From the NCBI GenBank assembly GCA_023267855.1, contig JALNLN010000016.1, positions 1-36,979 on the forward strand: a DNA stretch of 36,979 nt, read 5' to 3'. Made by a program: the position numbers and the translations under genes. The DNA is from Candidatus Geocrenenecus dongiae (GTDB lineage Archaea > Thermoproteota > Nitrososphaeria_A > Caldarchaeales > Wolframiiraptoraceae). Below are positions 8,164-15,667 of this stretch, piece after piece (position 1 is the first letter of the stretch; every line of letters begins with the position of its first letter). Below the pieces are notes generated by a model. The model was not told where the DNA came from. It ran no database searches and saw only the letters and a list, made by a program, of their open reading frames with translations.

Positions 8164-9630
8164 TTAATCGAATACTAGTGCGTTGCCTACTAGTTCATGT
8201 ACTCCTCCAACTGTTATATTTAGTTTAAAGTGGTCAGAGTATTCTGTGAATGCTGCTTTATCTATAGCACATATACATGCGAGGAAGTTTGCTCCAGTTC
8301 TCTTTATAGCTTCTATCTTAGGTCTAACAGCTTTCAGTCTAAGCTCTATTGTTTCATCTGCGAGTAATCCTCCACCTGCACAACAACAGATAGTCTTCTC
8401 CCGATTAACATTCGGATCAAGTTCAACATAGTTTCTACAAACATTCTTAAGTATGTATCTAGGCTCTTCTATAAGCCCCATAACTCTCGCAGGATTACAT
8501 GAATCATGGTATGTGACTATGTATTGATCATTCTTGGATGGATCTAGTTTAAGCTTACCATGTTTTATTAAATCTGCTGTAAATTCACATATATGGACCA
8601 TTTTTGTTGAAGCTGCATGTTTAAATTTTGTTCCAGTTATAGGTGAGACAGGTTCTTCGAGGAAGTCTAGCGGCCCATTCATAGTATCCATGAATGCGTG
8701 GATAACTCTCCACATATGTCCACATTCTCCACCCAGTATCCATTTTACTCCTAGCCTTCTAGCTTCTTCAACAAGCTTCTTATTTATCTTCTTCATATGC
8801 TCGTATCCCAGCCATGTACCGAAGTTTCCACCTTCACTTGCATACGTGCTTATCGTATAATCTAACCCGATCTGGTGAAACATCTTTATAACTCCTTTAA
8901 GTGTTCCCCAGTGTGGTCCTCCGAAAAAGTCTGCTGAAGGTGGTACATACAGTATTTCCGCACCCTTCTTATTTATCGGTACTTTGATTTCTATTCCTGT
9001 TTCTTCTTTTATTTCTTCTTCAGCAAACTGTATTGCACTTAATAGTGCTGCTGGAGGTATACCCATATGGTTTCCTATTGTTTCACATTTAGCTATAGCT
9101 TCTGTTAGAGATCTCGGGCTGAGACCTATTGCTGTTAAGACTTCTCTAGCAGCTATCATTATTTCTGCTGTATCTATGCCGTAGGGGCAGAATACTGAGC
9201 ATCTTCTACACTGGGAACACTGGTAGAAGTATGTATACCAGAGTTCAACCATCTCTTCTGTAAGTTCTTCTGCTCCAACAAGTGCTCCAAAGATCTTCCC
9301 AGTTAATGTAAAGTATTTCTTGTAAACTGATCTGAATAAGTCTTGTCTAGCTACAGGCATATTGTTTGGATCTAGTGTTCCGAGGAAGAATGGGCACTTA
9401 TCTGTACATGCACCACATTTTACACATATGTCTAGGAATAGTTTTACAGATCTATACTTATTTACAACTTCCTCCATCTTCTTTAAAGCTATCTTCTTCC
9501 AGTCGGGTGGTAGATTGAATTCTTTATGACTCCACTCTCTTGGGAAAGGTAGTTCAAGAGTCTCCATATCACGTTTCCAAGTAGCGTATAGCTTATACTT
9601 TCTAGCTGGTAAACTCTTATCTATCTTCAC
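8164..9630 (-). CDS. dsrK: DsrK/HdrD-like iron-sulfur protein, paralogue 1
   Basis: A 488-aa soluble protein expected to pass electrons from the DsrM haems to a disulfide or DsrC trisulfide. Two [4Fe-4S] motifs lie at C69/C72/C75/C79 and C138/C141/C144/C148. The C-terminal catalytic part has GGECGH, YHDSC and CCCAGGG, the CCG-domain elements that bind the non-cubane cluster in HdrB/HdrD. The last CxxC is altered: it reads C454-A-I-D457, with Asp where the paralogue at 23389 has Cys. The start overlaps the dsrM stop by 4 nt. It closes the dsrC-Rieske-cytochrome b operon. DsrK, Hdr-like or a specialised relative are all possible. Confidence 0.8.
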   Translation of the reverse strand: MKIDKSLPARKYKLYATWKRDMETLELPFPREWSHKEFNLPPDWKKIALKKMEEVVNKYRSVKLFLDICVKCGACTDKCPFFLGTLDPNNMPVARQDLFRSVYKKYFTLTGKIFGALVGAEELTEEMVELWYTYFYQCSQCRRCSVFCPYGIDTAEIMIAAREVLTAIGLSPRSLTEAIAKCETIGNHMGIPPAALLSAIQFAEEEIKEETGIEIKVPINKKGAEILYVPPSADFFGGPHWGTLKGVIKMFHQIGLDYTISTYASEGGNFGTWLGYEHMKKINKKLVEEARRLGVKWILGGECGHMWRVIHAFMDTMNGPLDFLEEPVSPITGTKFKHAASTKMVHICEFTADLIKHGKLKLDPSKNDQYIVTYHDSCNPARVMGLIEEPRYILKNVCRNYVELDPNVNREKTICCCAGGGLLADETIELRLKAVRPKIEAIKRTGANFLACICAIDKAAFTEYSDHFKLNITVGGVHELVGNALVFD

Positions 9631-10436
9631 TTTCTCTCACCTCCAGGTCCTATCGTTTCAAGTTCGTCTTTAAACTTCTCGTAATATTCCTCCCAAGTCA
9701 TTATCTTGACTGGATAATCCCATGGATTAACATGTCTCCTCCATCTAGTTATGTTTCTCTTATTTCTCGTTGTTGAGAGTATCCATCCAATTAGGTGCGA
9801 TACCTTACTAAATGGTATGTAGATGAAGAGTATCTGGGCTAGTATGTAGTGTGTAAGGAAGTATATGTTATCTGGAGGAGCTGTAGGGTTGAAGGTCAGT
9901 AGACTATACATGTATGTGCTTACGGCTGAAATATCTATAAGCCCGAAACTCCTCATGTAGACTCCGAGGAAGACAATAGCTATCAACAATATCAAGATAA
10001 TGTAATCACTTATCTTCGAGATGTATCTAACATTCGGTAATACAATTCTTCTGACAAATAAGAATATGAGAGCGGCTAGGAAAAATATTCCAGAGTATAG
10101 TACAGCTTCATACCAGAAGTATCCTACGACATCCCAGATATAGTGGAAGTATACGTTAAGTATGTGAGATATCAATGTTATCGCTAAAGCTACGTGGAAT
10201 ACGTAACCTCCGATCCAGAGTTTCTTATTCCCTTTTAGTAAGCTTCTAAATACAAATAAATCTAGAGACATTCTCTTCAATACTCCTAGACGTGTTACTG
10301 GTGCAGGAGCTACGGGAAATCTGAATGGGATAGGTATTGATAACCATCTAACAACTCTGTATGCTAGCCCGAATATCAGAACGAAGAAAGCTATATAGGG
10401 CGTTATAGAACCTATGAAGAAGAGTATTGGATCCAT
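9627..10436 (-). CDS. dsrM: DsrM-like membrane cytochrome b (NarI family), paralogue 1
   Basis: A 269-aa membrane protein with about five or six helices, of the nitrate-reductase gamma/DsrM type, which binds two b haems and exchanges electrons with quinone. Likely haem ligands are His in GGYVFHVALAITLISHILN and in LTHYILAQ plus KVSHLIGW. The C-terminus is a charged cytoplasmic tail that could dock on DsrK, whose gene begins in an ATGA overlap. It starts one base after the stop of the 87-aa membrane protein. Its partners here are a Rieske protein and cytochrome b rather than DsrJOP. Confidence 0.8.
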   Translation of the reverse strand: MDPILFFIGSITPYIAFFVLIFGLAYRVVRWLSIPIPFRFPVAPAPVTRLGVLKRMSLDLFVFRSLLKGNKKLWIGGYVFHVALAITLISHILNVYFHYIWDVVGYFWYEAVLYSGIFFLAALIFLFVRRIVLPNVRYISKISDYIILILLIAIVFLGVYMRSFGLIDISAVSTYMYSLLTFNPTAPPDNIYFLTHYILAQILFIYIPFSKVSHLIGWILSTTRNKRNITRWRRHVNPWDYPVKIMTWEEYYEKFKDELETIGPGGERK

Positions 10437-10700
10437 CTACACTACACCTCCCTTAAGATACGTTAGGAGAAGTATTAGAGCAACCATAGCTATACCCATC
10501 GCAACCCACTCTTGATCATAATCTTCTCCACGATAATACACGTAAACTATGATGGCTAGTATTATCAATGTTGAAGCTATGTATCCTGCAGCAAGAACTT
10601 GGTGAGATACAATTATCGGGTTCAACGTCCATACAAAAATAGTTAATACGAGCTGGACTACTATGAGTAAAGCTAAAGCTAAATCTATCTTATTAACCAA
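10437..10700 (-). CDS. Small three-helix membrane protein of the Rieske/cytochrome b-Dsr operon
   Basis: An 87-aa protein with three predicted membrane segments: about residues 6-27, 34-56 and 66-83. Only one conserved-looking His (in SHQVLAAG) and an acidic loop RGEDYDQEW stand out. Its gene overlaps the end of cytochrome b by 8 nt and touches the DsrM start, so it is almost certainly part of the same complex. It could be an assembly or linker subunit, comparable in role to the small subunits of b6f or SoxL-type complexes. I do not recognise the family. Confidence 0.65.
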   Translation of the reverse strand: MVNKIDLALALLIVVQLVLTIFVWTLNPIIVSHQVLAAGYIASTLIILAIIVYVYYRGEDYDQEWVAMGIAMVALILLLTYLKGGVV

Positions 10701-12168
10701 TCTTCAACCACCTCCCTAACCAATTTTCCTTCTTAACGTTTCCAAGTTCTAAGTCAGCGGAGTATATTGTTCTCATTGCTTCGAGAGTAGACGTAGTGAG
10801 TAATGCTAAGCCGAGTATCGTAGACGGTACGCCTAGTCCTTCAAATATGGAACCATATAGGATTCTGAATGAGAGCCCTGCTGAAGCTATCGTTAAGATA
10901 AGTTTAACAGAATTCCAGACATATGTTTTTGAATTTGTGTGTAGAGTGGTTGCTCTAAGTTTAGCGAACTTCTCCCAAACCATCTCAGGCGGCTTCATTA
11001 TTCTTCTCTTATATACGTAGGCTGCTGTAAACACTATTATCGTTGGAATTATTATGCTGAGTACTGCGTGTTCTGACTTTATGTATGAGCCGGCTGTAAT
11101 CCACGCAAGATAAGTCATTAAACCTATCTGTATGATAATCCATACTCCGAGAGCTATGAAGAACGGTCTTTCAGAAGGATGCTTATCTTTCCATTTATCT
11201 ATGAAGGGTAGGAAGATGAAGAGGAGAGTTACTATCAACAGGACTGTTATGAATATCTTGAAACCTGTTTCTCCGAGAACCTCAATAAACTCTGTCTTCG
11301 CTATAGCGTAAGTCCACATGAAATACCATTCAGGCATAGGTATTGTTACAACACCCGGAGTATATTTCTCATGGAGGCCGAAGGGATAGATTATTGAGGC
11401 TACGACTATAGAAGCGAAGAATACACATGCAAGTATAACGAAGTAGAGGAAAACGTGGGGAAACCATGGAACCAGCTTCTTGTCTTCTTCAGGTAAATCT
11501 CTACTTAAAGATTCTGTTATTCCATGAACTTCGAAAATATGGAGCTTAATTGCTAAAAGTATTATGAGCACTGCTGGTAGAAGGACTGTATGGAAGACAT
11601 AGAATCTCCTAAGTAACTCTACGTCCGTACCATATCCTGCAACAAGGTATTCTAGGAAGTTGCTAAGAGGGTATGGAAGATGTTTGATCATAGTTATCCC
11701 AAAGCCGACCGCCGCGTAAGATAAAGCATACCAAGGAAGTAGATATCCTGTGAACCCCATCAACAGAGTCACCAATCCCATAAGCATTCCAACAATCCAC
11801 ATAAGTTCTCTAGGCTTCTTGTAAGCTACTACGAAATAATTTCTCATAAAGTGGAGGAATGTTATAAAGATCATTGAGAATGCTGAGTATATGTGTATGT
11901 TTCTTATGAGATTGCCGAAGGGGACCTCCACCATTATCCTGCTTACAGATTCCCAAGCTGTATCTGGATGAGGCTCATAGTACTGTAGCATTATCACTCC
12001 AGCTATTCCAGCACTGAAGAAAGCAAGAACAGCTAATGCTCCCAGCCAGTAGGATGGATTCTTGAGAGAGTACATTGGCGCAGGTCTAAGAATAGTTTTT
12101 GTAAAACCGAAATTTTCGTCAAGCCATCTTGCAAACCTATCAACTATACTTTTTCCCTCTTCAGACAT
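10693..12168 (-). CDS. Cytochrome b of a Rieske/cytochrome b complex
   Basis: A 491-aa fused cytochrome b. The N-terminal four-helix part carries H92 and H106 (14 apart, normal for helix B) and H193 at the start of helix D. The expected partner in helix D is Lys208, with a His two residues later (H210), which is unusual. The quinol-oxidation motif PEWY is intact at 279-282, followed by further helices and a C-terminal extension of about three more. It would oxidise quinol and feed the Rieske protein encoded 4 nt upstream. No cytochrome c or oxidase gene is near; the downstream genes are dsrM and dsrK types. Confidence 0.88.
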   Translation of the reverse strand: MSEEGKSIVDRFARWLDENFGFTKTILRPAPMYSLKNPSYWLGALAVLAFFSAGIAGVIMLQYYEPHPDTAWESVSRIMVEVPFGNLIRNIHIYSAFSMIFITFLHFMRNYFVVAYKKPRELMWIVGMLMGLVTLLMGFTGYLLPWYALSYAAVGFGITMIKHLPYPLSNFLEYLVAGYGTDVELLRRFYVFHTVLLPAVLIILLAIKLHIFEVHGITESLSRDLPEEDKKLVPWFPHVFLYFVILACVFFASIVVASIIYPFGLHEKYTPGVVTIPMPEWYFMWTYAIAKTEFIEVLGETGFKIFITVLLIVTLLFIFLPFIDKWKDKHPSERPFFIALGVWIIIQIGLMTYLAWITAGSYIKSEHAVLSIIIPTIIVFTAAYVYKRRIMKPPEMVWEKFAKLRATTLHTNSKTYVWNSVKLILTIASAGLSFRILYGSIFEGLGVPSTILGLALLTTSTLEAMRTIYSADLELGNVKKENWLGRWLKIG

Positions 12169-12172
12169 CTAC

Positions 12173-12862
12173 CTACACCTTCTCTGTTAGAAGAGTTTCA
12201 GATAAAAGCCTCTTCCCAAGCATAATTCTCTTCAATTCTTCAGGGTTCGTAGAACATTGTGTAACGCCTGGAACAGCTGGAGCTGGAGGAGCTAAACTGA
12301 CAGCATAAATATCTCCAGAAGCCTCATCATACTCTAATAACACTCTACATAAACTACAGAATGGTGGCCCGGTTAAAACGCTACCTCTCTCTTCAAGATC
12401 GTATAGAGCTGCATGAGCAGGACAGTACAACATGTTCTTCTCTGGATATAGTTCTAAAATGTTTGGAGGAACAGTCTTCAGGTACGTTAAGATATTTGGG
12501 TCCCGTTTATCTTTAGGAGGAATGTATATTGTCCCATAGTATCTAGCATGCTGACATATCATTACATAGCCGACAATATCCTTGTCTGGACCAACACCTT
12601 CAGGTACAGCTTTACCCAGCTTCACCAATATACATGGAATATCAGCAATTGGATAAGAGAATAGGTACCATGTATTCTCCTTCAGGTCTTTTATGTTCGC
12701 TAGTCTGAGTTTAGGCCATTCAGGTATCTCAAGTTGAGGTGCAGTAACAGATTTTAAGAGAGATAAAAGACTGCCTAGACCAAAGATAAAAGATAATGTT
12801 GTAAGTATTTTTAAAGCTCTACGTCTTTCGACAACTACAGGTTCTCCTCCCTCATGGGACAA
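12173..12862 (-). CDS. Rieske iron-sulfur protein without the usual disulfide
   Basis: A 229-aa protein starting at TTG, with VERRRALKIL followed by a hydrophobic helix (about residues 14-36), a Tat-like or membrane anchor. The [2Fe-2S] ligands are C103-x-H105 and C147-x-x-H150. In respiratory Rieske proteins the motifs are CTHLGC and CPCHG; here the disulfide cysteines are Tyr108 and Ala149. An extra C169-x-x-C172 follows the proline loop TGPPF. The insertion between the two ligand pairs is about 40 residues. It lies 41 nt behind dsrC and 4 nt ahead of cytochrome b. A lowered midpoint potential is an inference. Confidence 0.85.
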   Translation of the reverse strand: MSHEGGEPVVVERRRALKILTTLSFIFGLGSLLSLLKSVTAPQLEIPEWPKLRLANIKDLKENTWYLFSYPIADIPCILVKLGKAVPEGVGPDKDIVGYVMICQHARYYGTIYIPPKDKRDPNILTYLKTVPPNILELYPEKNMLYCPAHAALYDLEERGSVLTGPPFCSLCRVLLEYDEASGDIYAVSLAPPAPAVPGVTQCSTNPEELKRIMLGKRLLSETLLTEKV

Positions 12863-12903
12863 TCATATCACCTTTCTTAGTTTTCAGAGAAATGGCTGTC
12901 TAT

Positions 12904-13224
12904 TTAGACGCAGCCTGTAGGTTTCGGTAGGCCAGCTACTTTACATGCACCTTTAGCTGGACCTGAAGGGAAGAGTTCATATATCTTCTGTAAGCTGAAC
13001 CCTGTTTGTTTCACAAGCATTCTTATTGGTGGAGCGACACCATACTTTAGCCAGTACTCTCTAAGATAATTGATAACTTTCCAGTGTTCTTCAGTAAGCT
13101 TTTCTATACCTTCAAAGTGTTTAGCGAAGAATTCTGCTACTTCAGGGCTCCACTTCTCAGGTTCCTGCAAGAACCCGTCTTCATCAACTTCAAGTTTCTG
13201 ACCTTTAAACTCTACATACGGCAC
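12904..13224 (-). CDS. dsrC: DsrC, sulfur-carrier substrate of sulfite reductase
   Basis: A 106-aa protein of the DsrC/TusE family. It has the helical core with YLREYWLKYGVAPPIRMLVK and the flexible C-terminal arm GACKVAGLPKPTGCV with both redox cysteines, C94 and C105, ten residues apart. TusE-type proteins have only the last one, so this is a true DsrC: it takes sulfur from DsrAB-bound sulfite as a trisulfide and is then reduced by a membrane complex. The start is GTG, with a GGTGGGATAG ribosome site 7 nt ahead and a TATA-like run near 13245-13255. It heads the operon with Rieske, cytochrome b, DsrM and DsrK. Confidence 0.93.
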   Translation of the reverse strand: MPYVEFKGQKLEVDEDGFLQEPEKWSPEVAEFFAKHFEGIEKLTEEHWKVINYLREYWLKYGVAPPIRMLVKQTGFSLQKIYELFPSGPAKGACKVAGLPKPTGCV

Positions 13225-13395
13225 CCTATCCCACCCTTAAATGGTATTAAATATTTGGAGTATTTATTTTTTTAGATATAAAAATTTATCTCTCAAATGT
13301 AGGAATAGAATATTTTTACTATCAAGCGAAGAATTTCAATTTATATTATTTGATCTTTAATCTTCTTGGTATCGTGTTTTCAATGTTATTCCTGC
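13225..13395. promoter_or_regulatory. Promoter region of the dsrC operon
   Basis: About 170 nt of AT-rich sequence between dsrC and the end of hemA. On the minus strand a TTTAATA box lies about 25-30 nt before the GTG of dsrC, with a strong purine ribosome site GGGTGGGATAGGG in between. The hemA stop is on the far side, so hemA transcription from upstream could in principle read into dsrC. Confidence 0.4.
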
Positions 13396-14691
13396 TTAAT
13401 GTTTTGATTGTATTCTATCTGGATCTTCTGTATCGAAGAAGAGTTGGAGCAGGTTTACTAAATCGTTGTAATTTAACTGTCTATAGTTTTTCTTCAAGTT
13501 TTCTATGAATGGATTCATTATTCTCTTTACTATTGCTTTAGACATACACTCCATTATCTTCAAGGTTCTCTCATCTACAGTTGCCTCCACCTTTCTGATC
13601 ATTGATAGTGCTTCTTCAAGTTCTTCTAATCTAATATTCTCAATACGCTTATAGATCTTAGAGATTATTTCGTTCACTTGCATACTCTCAAACTTCTCTA
13701 AGAATCTTTCTACTTCTTTCTCTACGATATTCTCAACTTTCTTTACTTCCCCCATCTTATCGTAAATATATTCGTCTACGTATTCTTTTATATCGTCTAG
13801 AGTTAAGAGTTTGACTGAAGATATTTCTGAGATTTCTGGGTCTACGTTTCTGGGGACGGATAGGTCTACGATTATCAAGGGTTTCTCTCTTTTCTCTAAT
13901 GCTTCTTCTACTTTCTCTCTTGTCAGTATGTAGTGTGGGGCGCTTGTTGTAACGAATACTATGTCTGCGATTGGAAGGTAGTTTGGTATTTCATTTAACT
14001 GTAACGCTATTCCACCACTTATATTTGCAAGTTGTTTAGCTTTCTCGTAAGTTCTATTTGCAAATAGTAGTGTTAGCTTTCTATAGCTCTTCCCTACTAG
14101 CGTAGAGTTTACTAGCTCTCCTGTTTCTCCAGCTCCAATTATCATTATTACTTTATCGTTTAAGTCTCTAAGCATTTTCTCAACGACTTCTACAGCTATC
14201 TGGGGAAGAGAAAGTCTTCTTTTATCTATCTCTGTCTCAGTTCTAATCTTTTTACCGAGTCTGATAGCTTCTTGGAAAATAATTTTCATCGTTCTTGATA
14301 GGCTTCCAATTGTTAAAGCTTTATAGTATGCGTCTTTAACTTGACGTAGAATTTCCTGCTCACCTATAACCATAGATTCTAGTCCAGATGCAAGCCTAAA
14401 GATGTGTCGAACTACATCTACACCTCTAATTATCGTTAAATCTTTACTGAGTTCTTGATCTTCAACCAACTCTTCCCAGAATTCTATTAGATATCCCGGA
14501 TCTCTTCCACTACTTAACTCTACGTAAAGCTCTACTCTATTACATGTCTGGATTATTGCTACACCTAAAACACCGTCTATTTCTTTAAATACTCTTAGAG
14601 CAAAATCCAAGTCTTTATAAGCTGCTTTATCGAGACGAGCGATAGGCACGTTCTTATGATTCAAGAGAAAACCATAGAGATTCTCTAACAT
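13396..14691 (-). CDS. hemA: Glutamyl-tRNA reductase
   Basis: A 431-aa enzyme that reduces glutamyl-tRNA to glutamate-1-semialdehyde with NADPH, the committed step of the C5 haem route. Seen are the catalytic Cys in IIQTCNRVELYVE (about residue 49), the GLESMVIGEQEILRQVKDAY active-site segment, the Rossmann loop IGAGETGELV, and the long helical C-terminal dimer domain. It feeds HemL, encoded about 4 kb away. It stands alone on the minus strand, downstream of cbiA and separated from it by the hydrolase gene on the other strand. Confidence 0.95.
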   Translation of the reverse strand: MLENLYGFLLNHKNVPIARLDKAAYKDLDFALRVFKEIDGVLGVAIIQTCNRVELYVELSSGRDPGYLIEFWEELVEDQELSKDLTIIRGVDVVRHIFRLASGLESMVIGEQEILRQVKDAYYKALTIGSLSRTMKIIFQEAIRLGKKIRTETEIDKRRLSLPQIAVEVVEKMLRDLNDKVIMIIGAGETGELVNSTLVGKSYRKLTLLFANRTYEKAKQLANISGGIALQLNEIPNYLPIADIVFVTTSAPHYILTREKVEEALEKREKPLIIVDLSVPRNVDPEISEISSVKLLTLDDIKEYVDEYIYDKMGEVKKVENIVEKEVERFLEKFESMQVNEIISKIYKRIENIRLEELEEALSMIRKVEATVDERTLKIMECMSKAIVKRIMNPFIENLKKNYRQLNYNDLVNLLQLFFDTEDPDRIQSKH

Positions 14692-14848
14692 AGATCTCCT
14701 CTACTCCATCAATACTTGACTACCTCATTCCTTAAAACACTTTTCTCTACAATAACTCTCTACCTAACCTATCACATTTTTTAGAATTATATTCGTGTAT
14801 CTTGAAAACGTATTTATTTTTGATGGATTTTGTATATGTTGATCTAGG

Positions 14849-15667
14849 TTGCCTTACCTGAGGGATGAGATTTATTATGAAGTTTATGGTGAGGGGCGTC
14901 CGCTCGTTTTGATACATGGTGCTTGGGCATCTCATGAATGGTGGAGGATGCAGATACCTGAGTTATCAAAATATTATAAAGTTGTAGCCATGGATGTTAG
15001 AGGTCATGGGAAGTCTGCTAGATTAGAGAAACCGACTACGGTTGAAAAGCTGGCTGAAGATTTGGATATGCTTCTCGATCATCTGAAAGTAGATGAAGTT
15101 GTTATGATAGGCTGGTCTATGGGGGGTATGATATCTACACAATATTATTTCATGCATCCAGAGAAGGTTAAGGCACTCATCCTGCTTGCAAGTAGATTAT
15201 TTAAGAGACCTAGAATGCTTCTAGAAGCATATCTAAGAGTTTGGAGAGAGATGCTGACCGTGTTTATGGATTTCGCAGATTATGAAGGATTTGAATCAAC
15301 CAAATACGAAGACTTCGTAAGAAGAGAATTGGAGAAATCCTTCCACCCAAACACTCCACGTGAAGTTATAGAATGGGCTGTGAGAGACTTGACAGAGAAT
15401 AGGAGAAGAGACTACCTAAATCTTGTTAAGACTCTTAGTAGGTACGATGCATCGAAGAAGCTAGGTGAGATCAAGGTCCCCACACTTATAATTGCTGGTG
15501 ATAGAGACGATAGGGTACCATTAGATTATGTGAAGAGAGCTAAAGAAATGATTCCAAACTCTAAGCTAATCATACTAGAGGGATATGGACACTACTTTCT
15601 CTTAGAAGCACCTGAAAGAGTCAATAAGGAAATACTGGAATTCCTCCGTAGCATAGGGTACTACTAG
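14849..15667 (+). CDS. Alpha/beta hydrolase
   Basis: A 272-aa hydrolase starting at TTG. It shows the oxyanion HGAW at about residue 24, the nucleophile elbow GWSMGG near residue 92, the acid in AGDRDDRVP and the catalytic His in GYGHYFLLEAPE. These give a complete Ser-Asp-His triad. The start is fixed by a TAG just upstream in frame with the ATG at 14836. It lies between two convergent siroheme-related genes, and its stop overlaps that of cbiA by 4 nt. The substrate is unknown; an ester or lactone hydrolase is likely, and a tetrapyrrole link is only suggested by position. Confidence 0.8.
   Translation: MPYLRDEIYYEVYGEGRPLVLIHGAWASHEWWRMQIPELSKYYKVVAMDVRGHGKSARLEKPTTVEKLAEDLDMLLDHLKVDEVVMIGWSMGGMISTQYYFMHPEKVKALILLASRLFKRPRMLLEAYLRVWREMLTVFMDFADYEGFESTKYEDFVRRELEKSFHPNTPREVIEWAVRDLTENRRRDYLNLVKTLSRYDASKKLGEIKVPTLIIAGDRDDRVPLDYVKRAKEMIPNSKLIILEGYGHYFLLEAPERVNKEILEFLRSIGYY

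Noticed and set aside
12904-13224. TusE (tRNA thiolation) instead of DsrC
   Set aside because: TusE has only the last cysteine; this protein has both C94 and C105 in the DsrC arm and lies with dsrMK genes.
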